A DNA stretch of 64,000 nucleotides from Sistotremastrum niveocremeum HHB9708 (GCA_001630475.1 KV419417.1:260174-324173), one strand, 5' to 3'. Shown: positions 49,215 through 60,300, numbered from the stretch's first letter. Numbers and translations: made by a program. Notes: generated from the sequence alone by a model not told the origin.

Positions 49215-49722
49215 TAAGTCACGCTGATGGGCGGGTAGTTCAACTCGTTGAGGGACGATTGGGCGAGAAGACTTCACGAGGTGATCGACGAGCTCGGAAA
49301 CAGTAGCAAAGGAGCTGTAGAAGTCATGGGGGAACTCCAAAATATATTGTGATTTTTTGGTTGATTATGACGAGTTTGCTCAGCAGTACAGCCCAGCTGC
49401 TCTCACCTTTCGAGAATACTATCAGGGCTCATACGTCCTCACCGATCTCGAAAAGTGTCAGGTAACATACATTATATCTGGAGAACTTCGCGACAGAGCC
49501 TCAAGCAACTCTCACTCCTGAAAGTCTGAAACTACTCACGCACTTCCACTTCGAAGTTGGGGGCAACCCTCAAGATCACTCACGTGCTACTACAAAGGAA
49601 AACTGTACATTGATTCGACTTCAGAACTCTTCCAATAGAAACATGATCTCTATCGACTGCTATGTGCTCGAGTGTCGGCAGCTTTGTATGTGGAAGATCT
49701 GTGACACACGTTACGAAACTCT
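49215..49722. other. Spacer of the inverted repeat, gene-like fragments
   Basis: Contains short coding-like pieces on the plus strand (RDDWARRLHEVIDELGNSS and DYDEFAQQYSPAALTFREYY) in different frames that I could not join with good splice sites. It could be the remains of a host gene disturbed by the inverted duplication. Confidence 0.3.
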
Positions 49723-49864
49723 CCAAAACGGGCCGTGGGACATCGGATCGCGAGCCGGAGACCATTTTGTGCCAGAGGCTCCCTCCGGTCGCGCAGTGAA
49801 CGTTCGCTTAGTACTTCACCCTCGGCGATAACCGGAGGGGCCTCTGGGAAGGAGAATGATGCAT
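49723..49864 (-). repeat. Long inverted repeat, right arm
   Basis: Inverted partner of 49070-49214. The high identity implies a recent event or gene conversion. Confidence 0.85.
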
Positions 49865-50132
49865 TACAGTAGATATGTATACTCGACCAAGAATATGCCT
49901 CAATGGTACTTTCAGCAATAACTTTGATGTCAAAGAAAAGACAGACACGAAATCTATGAGCGAACAAGGATCATGACAAACGACAAGTGACAGGTCTATC
50001 GAGATCGAGAAAATTATACTAGGGTCGGTTGAACGAAAGAGTGGATGTGGGAGAGAAGGGTATGCAGATTATGGCTGGATCATAGGAATGTGATGGACAA
50101 ATGCAAGAGAGGATCGAAAGGAAACGCTCCGA
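49865..50132. other. 3' region of the nucleotide-sugar transporter gene
   Basis: No open frame of note; holds the 3' UTR of the minus-strand gene that follows. Confidence 0.4.
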
Positions 50133-51407
50133 TCAAGGTTTGTGATACATGGGGGATCCTTCAGGCGTCCACTTCTTTTCCTTCGCGTCGTGATGAGGAC
50201 CATTGAAGAGCGGGATATTCGGAAGGCTCTCCTGTCGACTGACTTCGGGTTGGTTGTATATCCATGTGGCCCAGAGCACCGTTCCGGAGCCAGCGAGGAA
50301 GGCGGGTGTGATGGGGAAGCCGAACAGGATGACGGACGACACGAATGAGATGACGATGGCCAAACTCGTCGCGAAGCCTTTCATGATATTATCCGAATAC
50401 TTGATCACAACAGCAGTGATCAAGCCTCCAAAGACCTGAATACCGACCGTCGCCCAAGCCCATGGGCCAAAGTCGTGGAAGAGGCGTTCATAGAGCGAGG
50501 CGTAGACGGTGTCGGCGGGATCGGCGAAAATGATGGGAACGAGGGAAGGTACGAGGGAAAAGAGTGAGAGTTGGACGTTGCGGACCCAGAGGTCCGTTTT
50601 CGTGTTTTTGAGTACCATTTCGAAATATACTCCCGCAAGACCCGATGTCATGCAGGCCGCGAGCACAGCGCCGAATCCCTTGAGAGGAGACATGCCGTGC
50701 GAGCGCATCGATTTTCCGGAACCTGTCTGGACTTGGACGACGCCTACTCCTACTGCAAGGAGGAGTAACGAAAGCCATTTGGTTCGACTGAGTGGTTTGT
50801 GCAGCATGACGACGGAGAAGAACGCGGTGGTGAGAATTTTCATTTGGTAGGTGACCTGGAACGTCGCCGCGCTGAGATTTGAGATTGCGGTGTACTGTAA
50901 GTTATTTTGGATGACTGGACACGAGAAATGAGCACCAAAGCTAGGTCTCAAGACCAAGAGCGCGCACCGTAAAGAATGGCAGGTATCGACAGTTTCCAAC
51001 AGTCCTGACTAAAGACCTCCCTCCACACCTCTTTTAATCGGTCACTAGGCCTTCCTCTACGCCCATACACGGCTACTGAAAAGGATATTGAGCCCTTGAA
51101 GATCTCATTGAGCAGCACAGCGGATGCGGCTGAGTAGGTCGCGACTGAGGAAACGCGGGAGTAGTGCATGACAATGGTCAGGGTAGCATTCTGGATGGCG
51201 AGAACGAGTAGGCTGTCGAATCGCGTTCAACTGACGACCTGAAAGTTACTTGGATAAAAAGACATACGAGACATATTTCAACGGAAAGCCGAAAATCAAG
51301 GGAGAGTTGTCTGCACTTTTCGACTTTGCAGATAATAGTGATACACCGTTTTCTGAAGGAGCCATTTCTTTTTCAGGTGACTGTGGAGTATTTTTCTCGA
51401 TGTCCAT
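50133..51407 (-). CDS. Nucleotide-sugar transporter (UDP-galactose type)
   Basis: A Golgi membrane antiporter that brings nucleotide sugars into the lumen for glycosylation. Three exons (51268-51407, 50968-51212, 50133-50914) give 388 residues. The family is recognised from FPLKYVSLLVLAIQNATLTI, MHYSRV, VLLNEIFKGSISF, AILYVIQNNLQYTAISNLSAA, TFQVTYQMKILTTAFFSVVM, LSRTKWLSLLLLAVGVGVVQ, GVYFEMVLKN, WVRNVQLSLFS, GLITAVVIKYSDNIMKGFAT and SFVSSVILFGFP. These include the conserved NxLxY and KYxDNxxKGFxxS elements of the UDP-Gal/CMP-Sia/UDP-GlcNAc branch (PF04142), and about ten membrane spans are apparent. An in-frame upstream ATG at 51452 exists; the later start is preferred because the protein then begins with a short polar cytosolic tail (MDIEKNTPQSPEKE). 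Confidence 0.93.
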
Positions 51408-52178
51408 GAACGGTTTGGGAATGAAGAGATAAGGACGCTGAATGTCTAGCACAGCATTTCAGCGCAAGCCAGGGGTAGAGTTGGCGACCCGAGTTCCGCA
51501 GCCGAAATTTTCAATATCTTCCATTTCGTTCATTCGCGCTCAGCGCGGCCAACTATACTTATCTGGGCATCTGGGTACTGCATGGCTGTCTCTGGCGGCC
51601 TTTCCATCAACGATGAGCTGGCTACTTCTATAAAAGGCAGCATTGCGCAGAACGGTCTTCGTCAACTTCCATCGAGCTCGGATCTCCCGAAGATTGGCTA
51701 TAGGAGAGCGTCGATCGTATAAGCTTTCCCATGTAGTGCTCAGCCACAGGGGCTCTCCACGACAGTGTATTCAGCTCCTCGTTCTACCGCGCTATCCAAT
51801 GGATCTCAAAGTCTGAACTAATTCGCCTGAGGTCTCAACGTCATCAAGATATCAGGTGCTGAACACAGCATCGGAGGCGATACCTCTTGATAACGGGCGC
51901 AAGCCTGATGCATCGCGTCTCGCAGTCATTTGAAGATCACCATCATGGGCGCCGAAGTGAGCACTACTTCCTGATATCTCGGTGGAAGTTCTTCAAGCAC
52001 CTGAACTTCCCTTGTCTGAGATGGCAACGATGCGAAGTGAACCTAAAATGAGATAATAAAAAAGGTATTTCAGTGAACCCAAGTCGATCTCATGCTGATT
52101 GAACAAGGCAGAGAATGCCAATTGGACAAGATCAAGTCATCCTTTTACGCAAGACTTCATCTACGCCAACATTTTTCA
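51408..52178. other. Promoter of the transporter gene and spacer
   Basis: About 770 bases with no gene recognised. Confidence 0.4.
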
Positions 52179-52187
52179 CTATCTTTA

Positions 52188-53652
52188 CGAAAATGGGTTC
52201 AGCCCCAATCTTAGGTGGTTGTGCCCCATGGTCCGTCAATTGTGCCCCCTCGAATGAAAATATGCCCCAAAATATGCTCTATATTTCTCCATCAGAGTTT
52301 TATTTCGACCCCAACTTGAACTAATTTTGCCCCCCTGCATTGGAAATTTCGCCCCACCGTGGCCTAAATCCGGCCCACGCGTCCTTGGATATTGCCCCAC
52401 AGCAAGGCAAATCTGCCCCCTCATGCTGCAATCGTATTATGAAGCAACTACAGCGCCGCTAGCCCTGGTTTTCATACTGTTTCCATGTACTCTGCTCTTG
52501 CGAGAGCTCGTGATCATCTCATCGGTGTTTTCCCTAAAACTTGCGGCCTGTTCTAACTCGAGTCTGCGCGACTATTAGACAGTCTTTTAGACTCTAGTAC
52601 TCTTGCTGTATGCCTCAGAGTCATCCATTACTAAGTCTTGATCCTCCAGCAGGGCTCTTTCCCATCACCAATGCATCTGCCCATTGGTCCTTCACCTTTC
52701 TTTCCCGTGTCGCTTCACATATGCCCGATCTGTGCCAGCAATAGCTACACTCAACCATTCCGTTTTCAGCCTCTTCTCCCCCTCCCTTTAATTCACCGAA
52801 ACACACCCCACATCCTTTACGACTATGCCCCATGATTGCGCTCAAATTCGCCCCGCAACGGCGTCAAATCTCACCCACAACTCTCAGCGGACCTCTGGAA
52901 CAACAACTTGAAGGCAAGAAGTGCAGACACCTGAGTACATGTAAGTACGAGTACGTTGAAGATCCAGGCGGGGCGAAATCGCACAGTCAGGAGACGACAC
53001 TGCCAGCTCAAATCATTCCGAGGGCGCAAACGAGTGAGAAAGAAGCCGAATAAACTACCCAACAAAGGCGCATGATGATCGGTCGGCGTCGGATACAAGC
53101 AATCTGAGGTGACTGCTAAAGGCTTTGGCCGGACGATTCGAGGAAGACATATCAGTGGTTGAAGAAGTTGCGAATGGAGTCAACGGATGAAGCGGCGGCG
53201 ACAGCGGGGAAAAATCTGGCCATCTGTGGCATGACTAGTACTGGGAGTAGTAGAGTTCATTGAGCAATTTGAGTGGCGGGTTCATCATTGAAAATAATAG
53301 CGACCCCGTTCCAGAAACATGGTCTGTAATATTTGACATGGGCCAAAATTCAGGTCGAGAATGGGGCGAAATCCTCGAGAATGGGGCAGCTGAGAGTCAA
53401 GATGGGCCAGAAGAAATCTCGGTGGGCCACAAACAATGACTGGAGGGGGCGAATGAGTCGCGTGGGGGCACTTGGAAGCTGCTTTGGGGCACAATTGGTC
53501 TCGCAGGAGGGCAAAATGTCGAAAAGTGTAGGCCGGAAAAAGTTGCTTTGGGGCGATATAAGGCCAAAGGTGGGCCACATTTTTATTCAAAGGGGCACAT
53601 TTAACGGACTGTGGGGCACAACTACCTAAGTTTGGGGCTAAAACCGTCGCGC
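52188..53652. mobile_element. 1.46-kb terminal-inverted-repeat element, Mutator-like by target duplication
   Basis: A perfect 9-bp duplication CTATCTTTA flanks it (52179-52187 and 53653-53661). The ends are inverted copies: left AGCCCCAATCTTAGGTGGTT, right (minus strand) AGCCCCAAACTTAGGTAGTT, and the similarity continues for over 70 bases. The first ~12 bases match poorly. Both arms carry GCCCC (or close variants) about every 21 bases: on the plus strand at 52202, 52223, 52244, 52264, 52330, 52351, 52394 and 52415, with weaker units between; on the minus strand from 53638 back to 53363 in about 14 steps. A few units also occur inside (52827, 52850). A 9-bp duplication and long arms fit Mutator-like elements. 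No transposase is present, so it is non-autonomous. It contains a 74-codon Cys-rich frame that may be captured sequence. Confidence 0.75.
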
Positions 53653-53968
53653 CTATCTTTAATGTCGTCCTCCCTTTGCATCGCTCCACAATCTCAGCCG
53701 TCATCGGGAGAAATTCGTGCCAAGTCCAAACCTCCAATTGTTCCGAGCTCTATGTCTGGTCCACGGTCCGGCAACTGCGTACTTCTGGGTGCTTTCCAAA
53801 ATCTATCCCGCCATTTTCTGAAGGGAAAAGTCCAAGCCGTCTTCGTGGGAGACAACTGGGGCTCATCTGTGATGATAGGAGGCAGAGGATCGAGGCCTTC
53901 AGGAAACCAAAGGTTGAGATGCTCAGCCAACCCTTAAATACGATGAATAAATGAGAGGCAACGATGGA

Positions 53969-56900
53969 TCAAATTGACATACATTCGTCATCTGGCGCAC
54001 GGACGTTAAACTCCCTGAGATAAGACATGGCTCGTTGTCGCGTGTGTTCACTGGTACGTTCCTCGTCTGTCCATCCTTTCATTTTTTGAGAATCTACGGT
54101 GCAAAGGTAGAAGAAGTGGGTAGCACTGCGAAGATAGAATCTCTGAATGTTATCAAGAGCACCATGATCAAAATAAAACATGATTGTGTTGCTATGATTG
54201 CGCCAAGTTTGCCGTTTACGTTGTTTGCAGACAACGTGGTCGAGCACTTCCGACAAGTCGAGATAGGGAGACACGGAAAAATCCGATGGAAGAGAATGTG
54301 CAATATGACCGAGGAAGTCAAGCAAGCCAGACATCGCGTGGCTCGGGAATTCGAGCTGGCCAGAATCTGACATGGCAGTCAGGAGTTCGAGTTCGTAGCC
54401 CGCTGTAAGATACGAGACTATATTTTGAATACGGGTCCAAGGCAAACATGATTCCATGATCATCAAAGTGACGAAATCTGAGCGCTGTACTTCTGACAGG
54501 ATCTTGCTGACAACTGCATGGCTTTGGTCGTGATCGAGGTTCACCAGGTCTAGTATCGGCGCCTTGAGGACTTTGGCGTCGATAGAGATGTTGTCGCGGA
54601 GAGCAATTAAATCACACATTTTCTGGACTAGCCCATCGCATTTCTCATCGATCAGTTCAGGGAGAGCTAAGCAAACGGTCAATGTGAGATTTCGGGACAC
54701 GAGACAGCCCTCACCAATGAAACAGGGAGAATAATCTTGATAAAAAGTAATGTCCTCGTCTGACGGCCAAACAGCGCTGCGCTCATCACGGCAATACTCC
54801 AAAAAAGCGCTGTGCTCATCACGGCAATACTCCCAAAGCCTTAGGGCCGCATGAAGATCGGAGAGATTGTTGAAACCTCCTCTTTGATCGAGGTAGTTGA
54901 TGAGTGAAATGCTGTAATGTTCAAAGAGAGAGTTTTGATGGACGAGACCGAGGACAGAAGAGAGATCGAAAGAAGGAGGTACAGTGAAACCAGTCGGAGA
55001 TCCAGAAATGAGGCCTTGCAAGAATTCAAACACCAGTAGAGGTTCACGGCCAGCATCAACAACGCTCATCTCAGGAAGATGAGAGAAAAAGAAGGACATC
55101 TCATCTAGAACCTCGACTTCCTTTCCTTTCGTGATGAATGTGACAAGGTCGCGCATCCCGTCCCACCATTTGTCAGGCCTCCGAATGAATGACTGGAGAA
55201 TAGAAGCTCTAGGGACATGAGAGACAATGGCAGTGACCTCATCCGTCCTTCCTTCCTTGAGTAGACGAGCGCATACATTGACAGCAGATGCAAATATGTC
55301 TTCCCGCTCTCCCAATTCTCCATCTGAATTAAAGGTGCAGAGAATGTGGGCGATACATTTCTCCGGTGCGTAAGATGCCCATCTTTCAAGACCTAAATTG
55401 TCTTCCTCCAAAGAAGCAAACAAAGCGAACGAAGGGAAGAAGTCGCTGCGTCGAAGTCCGTTTGCTCCATTGATCAACTCGACACATTGAGTTCGGCACC
55501 ATCGCGTGAAGTCGTTCGCCTTTGAAGCCCTCCAGTATATCTGAACTTCCCAACCGCCCCAGTCTTTGAGGTACGCCACTTGTTTAAGCACTGTCTCTTT
55601 TACGCGGAACGATGTGTCTGTGGCGAGAAATCGCTCGCGGACTGCGTGGAAGACAGGGAGAAGCGAATCTCTGGCAGCATACCACTGTCCAATTTCAAAT
55701 GAAGGAACAGCGCGCTCCAGGACCTCCTCATCATTGGTGTTGAGGACCAGTTGTGCGTACGTTTTGAGCGCCAGGATATCTGTTCCGTCGTCCTTCTTCC
55801 ATTGGATCAGGGCTCCAACGTCGTCCCCATCTCTACTACCGTTAATTTCGGTGCTCCCATTCTTCCCGTCATCATATGGGGTGCCGGGCTCTTGCTGTCG
55901 AACACGGCGACGGATCCACCGCAACATCGGCTTCATTGCGTTGCTCAAAGGACTCTCGAATGGCGAGTTATCGTTCAGAGCTGCGTGCAGTGTGGTGACA
56001 ATGATGATGCCGAGAATGACGAGACTGAGACCCGTCGCGAAGACCCCACCGACGATGAGGATGGGCGCCGAGCCGGCGAACGAGAAAGTCAAGTCCCATA
56101 ATTGGATGAGGAAACCGAGTACAAAGAAGCCGATGGAGATGAGGAGCGTCCAGACCAACACTCCCATCAGCGAGCGCATCTTGCCCTCTGCGCTAAGCAT
56201 TCGTCTCTCGCGGGCAAGGGCTCGCTCGAGGTTGGTCTTGCCCAGCGGTGTGGCAATGAGTCGAGCACCCCATTGCATTCCCAGGACACAGAGAACAGCG
56301 TTTGATATCTGAGGGTGCTGTAAGGATCAGCACGTCTTGTGATCCATGAATAACATTGCTTACACTTGTGATCAGCGCGAGGTAATAGAATAATGCCACC
56401 AGCTGTGTAGGTACAGAAGGCAGCCGCATCTTGGGAGACGACGAGTCAGAGGGTGTCGTAAAGATTTGGATGACGGGAGAGATGAATGCAGTGACAACAG
56501 TCAAGAACAGAGCAATCTATCAGTCGAGTGAGGAGTCGATTCTTGTGTCTTGACGAGAACACCTACGAATACCAGTGAGATCTGCATCACATCTCTCCAT
56601 TGCTCCACCACGACCTTGATCTTCGCTAGGGTCTCCTTATCCAGTGCATTCCAAGTCTGAGCGTCGCCGAGCGCTCTTCCTTCATATGCTTTGTCGTCTA
56701 TATGCCGGTCAGCAATGCTCGATAAATAGGAGTGGGGATCGGACTCGTACCTTTCGTAGCATCCGTTTCGAGCGCTTGCAACATAGTAGTATGTTTATTC
56801 ATGGTATGAAGCTGCGCACGAAGCTCTGCTTTGATCTCCTCTTTCTGCGCATACAAAGCTCTCGATTGCTCGGTGAGGAGACCAATTTGCGTCTTGATCA

Positions 56901-57039
56901 GCTCTAATAGTTGATCAAATTTCGAGGGCGGCGACGGGATGGGGTCAGGAGAATCATCTTCGATGCCAGCCGACTCTTGCACCACAGACTGACGACGTTT
57001 GAAGCGGGGTGATCGTGACCGACGGGACCGCGACGACAT
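53969..57039 (-). CDS. DUF6535-family large membrane protein
   Basis: Four exons (56751-57039, 56567-56697, 56364-56516, 53969-56308) give 970 residues. After a basic Arg/Ser-rich start (SSRSRRSRSPRFKRR) and a coiled coil (LTEQSRALYAQKEEIKAEL) comes the DUF6535 module. Its features are QTWNALDKETLAKIKVVVEQW, VFIALFLTVVTAFISPVIQI, a second membrane pair LVALFYYLALITSISNAVLC, the conserved GMQWGARLIA, then MGVLVWTLLISIGFFVLGFL and VGGVFATGLSLVILGIIIVT. These four spans are the hallmark of this mushroom-expanded family. The remaining 650 residues are helical, like the repeat-type C-terminal halves of such proteins, and carry a near-tandem duplication EYCRDEHSA / EYCRDERSA. Function is unknown; an inner-membrane sensor or scaffold role is only a guess. 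It is divergent from DUF7330 copy A, sharing a 613-bp upstream region. Confidence 0.85.
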
Positions 57040-57652
57040 GTTGTTGGGACAGGTGTGAAGAGGGCAAAGGGTCAGGATGGTGGTATCATCGCCAGTGTGA
57101 TCCTTTAACTCAGTGTTGCGCACTGCCACGAAGAATGAAGGCGCGATGTGACCCAATATAATACACATAGTATTCAAGTAGTCAACCAGAGCGATAGCTG
57201 TGATGGTAGTTGCTGCACTGGCTGCCGCTGGATGTGTCTCGTCGACGTCGCGGTCTCAAGCCACCAGATATTGGCAAGCTCGATTTTCAAAGATGTAGGC
57301 GTGTCTTCGAGCCGTCATCTTCCTCTTGATCCCAAGAGCAGTATATCGCGAAGATGATAGACCATAGTTGAGCTCGTCGACAGAGTTTCTTCGGCGGTAG
57401 TGAAGAGCGTGAGCATGATGATCAGGATCATCGGAATCGGAATCGGGATCCCCACTCGACCATGAGCTTACGTCAGCCTGTGGCGCGGAGCCGCCCGGGA
57501 AGCATCTTCCGGCGCTTCCGGCTCAGGCTTTCTTCTGCACGGCAACAGGGTACACTACTGCGGATACTGCGTTTGATCTGTGCGCATCACGTTCGTTCAT
57601 AAAGATGCTCAAGAGACGACCTCGATAGGTCTCTAACACAATCACAAGCACC
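57040..57652. promoter_or_regulatory. Shared upstream region of divergent genes
   Basis: 613 bases between the start codons of the DUF6535 gene and DUF7330 copy A. No open frame of note. It must hold both promoters; no consensus TATA box was clear. Confidence 0.4.
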
Positions 57653-58579
57653 ATGATCCTCCCTTCCGATTCTGAAGGCTCCAAAGTCACTAAAGATCCT
57701 CTGGACCGAACGACCATCGCTACAGTATGTTATGAATAACACTTGGCGAAATCAATGACTGACTATCGATAGACTCGTAGTGCCGCCTCTCAGGATGGAT
57801 TCGATGAGCCGCCCTCTTACGAACCTCCTACAGAATCAGATGAGACCGCGCCCAATCCTACTCCTGTCGCATCATCTTCTGCTGCTGCCCAAGCAGGCCC
57901 ATTCTCTGGCCCAACAACCAACTATCTGGTGATCGAGAGAGTGATGACGAGTATCCAAGGATCATGGAGAATCGACACGAGCAAAAGAATGCCATCTGCT
58001 TTATTCCCAAAGCCTGAAGAAGGCGCGAAACCGAAGCCTCATCTATCGCTCCAAACTGTCGGCGCGAAGATTAACGCCCACATCGAGCTCGTTGCTGATG
58101 GTCGTACTCAGCCTCGTGCTATTATGAGGGTTTCTACTGTCACCGGATCTATTGAAATCGCTGTGGTACGTCGTGGTATTCATGCGGAGGCTCGGAGCTC
58201 TACTGACATGCATATTTTATTGTAGACGTCAACCCTTGGTCAGAAGTTCTCACTTCACTGTCAAGGTGTCAACGGGAGCATGACCGTCCTGCTCCCACGA
58301 TCATTCGCAGGACCAATCAACACCCAAAAAGTAATGGGAAAAGTGAAACTCTCGCCAGAGATCCAACCTCTGACATTCACCTTCTCGGAACGAGGGGATA
58401 ACGGCAAATACTTTTTGGGTGACTACGAGTCCTGCGGGTATGGTGAGGAAGATACCAAGACCTGGGACGGGGACGAACTTTCTCTCGAGACTGTCAACGG
58501 CGATCTTTCCGTTTGGTATGTTGATGAAGAGCGACCGCAGGCGAAGAAGGGATTCTGGAAAGCGGTATTTGGAAGTTGA
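57653..58579 (+). CDS. DUF7330-family protein, copy A
   Basis: Three exons (57653-57724, 57773-58165, 58226-58579), all multiples of three, give 272 residues. An acidic Pro/Ser-rich N-terminus (FDEPPSYEPPTESDETAP) leads to the domain start NYLVIERVMTSIQGSWRIDT. Beta-like repeats follow (LQTVGAKINAHIEL, STVTGSIEIAV, CQGVNGSMTVLLP, VMGKVKLSP, ETVNGDLSVWYV), with PRSFAGPI, FSERGDNGKYFLGDYESCGYG and WDGDELSLE between them. The C-terminus is a basic patch and the aromatic tail GFWKAVFGS. The start codon is supported by the equal first-exon position in all five copies. It is the first gene of a three-copy cluster; the other two are at 60.3 and 61.3 kb. Probably cytosolic or peripheral to membranes; function unknown. 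Confidence 0.88.
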
Positions 58580-58689
58580 GGTATATAGACCACTCTTCCA
58601 CACGTCCATCTTGTGTGATATCCCTGGTGTATAGTATAATATTGATAGTTCTTAATCTTTGTCTTACGAAATGTCCTCAGCAAGAAGAT

Positions 58690-59608
58690 TTAAGGCCACA
58701 ACCTCTGGTTCGATTCTCTTCTTGAGGGCGCATGAGCTTGCTTCCCGCACGTAAGACAAATGTGAGGCTTCCCACACATACACCGCGAGTCCAAACATTT
58801 ACCCCCGTGCGCACCAAATCTCCCAGTGTCGTTATACCGGCCACCGACATACCTATAGAAGAGATTCTCATCCACAGTCTCCCAATTCGAATAAATCCCC
58901 GAGGCCATCTCATGCCGACGTTTGGCATAAAAATCCATGTGATAGCGAAGCACTGCAGGCCATTCGTATTCTCCAATAAGCCACGTCAAGTGGATGAAAT
59001 AAGTGGATGTATATCGCGAGATGAGGTGGCTTGACTCAGGCTCGTCGTAGCCGGATGCGAAGGCGTGTGCGGCGAGGATTTGAAAGTAGATGAGGAGAGG
59101 TATTATTAGGGAGTGAGGGGTAGGGTAATCCTTCAGGATGATAGTGGTATCAGATTCTGAATACTCGGAAATGCAGAGCCTGACTTACGATCCCTTCCAT
59201 GTAATCAGAACTGAGCTTATAAAAGTCTGCGCCACGGAGCTCGTGATTCGTAACTTGAAACAGCTCCTTCGTCTCAACTGTGGGGAATAGGGTCCAAAGA
59301 TATTTGAGAGTTGGGTCCGAATAGGTTGCAGGGGCTGCATAGATTATTTCTTGGCCCATGTAAGCCGAAGCATGAGCGGCAGGCGTTAACGCCTGCTGCT
59401 GAACCCGTCTTTCGAATTCAGCATCGACGGCGTCGCGGATGACTGCTTTGACAGTCTCGAGGAGGGCTTGAGTAGCGGCGTTTGTGCTCGAAGACCCAGA
59501 GATATCTGAGGGATCTGTGCTAGCCCTGCTGCAGCTGCGTGTCTCTGTCTCAGCTGACATCTGGCGCGTCAGATAGACACTGGGTCCAATGGCACTCTGA
59601 TTTTCCAC
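58690..59608 (-). CDS. Uncharacterised protein with Cys/His zinc-knuckle-like end
   Basis: Two exons (59189-59608, 58690-59130) give 286 residues without breaks. The middle has a conserved-looking hydrophobic core (SLIIPLLIYFQILAAHAFAS, FIHLTWLIGEYEWPAVLRYH) followed by FYAKRRHEMASGIYSNWETVD. The C-terminus holds CLDSRCMCGKPHICLTCGKQ-AHA, a Cys-rich stretch ending in CxxCGKxxHA that resembles a nucleic-acid-binding zinc knuckle. Proteins with this order are frequent in mushroom genomes and some belong to retroelement gag genes; this one stands alone, with no reverse transcriptase or long terminal repeats nearby. I regard a former gag gene kept by the host as possible, but an unrelated host family is equally so. 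It converges on DUF7330 copy A with 110 bp between the stops. The start at 59608 or the next ATG (MSAETETRS) are both possible. Confidence 0.65.
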
Positions 59609-60300
59609 AGCCGCGTCAAAACAGCTGGGTCGAAAATTGACAAATCCAAGAAGACTTGAGGAACCGTAATGGATTATTTACTGACGAGCAGCGTTGGAAG
59701 AAGGAACCAGACGGGAAATGTTTCGGTGTCTTGGACTTATGACGGCTCTTATGACCACTCCAGAGAAATGCCACGGCGGCGTGTAAAAATTATCAGCAAC
59801 AAGAGCCACACGAAAATGACCAGAGTAAGCAGAGCAATAGCAACACCAATGCACAATAAAACAAGACTGTATAAGGTGAGCCCTCTGGTCAGTCGGCCGA
59901 AAGACTCGATAAAGGTAGAGAAATGTGAGACCAGACCATTTCGAGTAACAGGGAAAGCCCTCATCCCATTACTTGTAAATGATCGATGACGACGACTGTT
60001 GGCCTTGGAACGACCAGAAAAAAAAATCTTCGGATTCACCGCTTCGACATCCCGATCGAGTGGTCGGAAGCAGATTGGTGCCGAGCCGGCTGACCAACGG
60101 CTGTCCCTGGCCTGTGCTCAAGCATGCGCTGCGCAGCGTTCTGTACATATCAAATGCAAAGCAAAGCACAGTAGTGCTGCGCTTTCCAACAAGACTTTCA
60201 CATCGCCTCAGCTTCCTGCTATACAAGTGTTCTATTAATCACGAAAGCACCTCAACCCTTGATTTCCGAGTCCCTCAGCGCTGAAAGACTACCAGTACTT
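59609..60300. promoter_or_regulatory. Upstream region of two divergent genes
   Basis: About 690 bases between the zinc-knuckle gene and DUF7330 copy B. It contains one small minus-strand frame with a hydrophobic segment, listed separately at low confidence; otherwise nothing is recognised. Confidence 0.35.
59749..60039 (-). CDS. Possible small membrane protein
   Basis: A 96-codon frame with one long hydrophobic segment, YSLVLLCIGVAIALLTLVIF and onward for about 12 more residues, bounded by basic residues on both sides (RTRRRG-type end IIFTRRRGISLEWS). The pattern of a tail-anchored or single-span protein is clear, but there is no other sign of coding and the gene would sit in an intergenic region. 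It may be chance. Confidence 0.25.
   Translation of the reverse strand: MNPKIFFSGRSKANSRRHRSFTSNGMRAFPVTRNGLVSHFSTFIESFGRLTRGLTLYSLVLLCIGVAIALLTLVIFVWLLLLIIFTRRRGISLEWS

Noticed and set aside
53285-53737. 150-codon minus-strand frame at the right end of the GCCCC element
   Set aside because: It translates the 21-bp-spaced motif array (recurring CAP/LCP-like words every seven residues), so the repetition is DNA-level and not a protein repeat.
55566-56312. 248-codon plus-strand frame inside the DUF6535 gene
   Set aside because: It is antisense to a well-supported exon with membrane spans; Ser/Arg-rich composition is typical of an antisense shadow.
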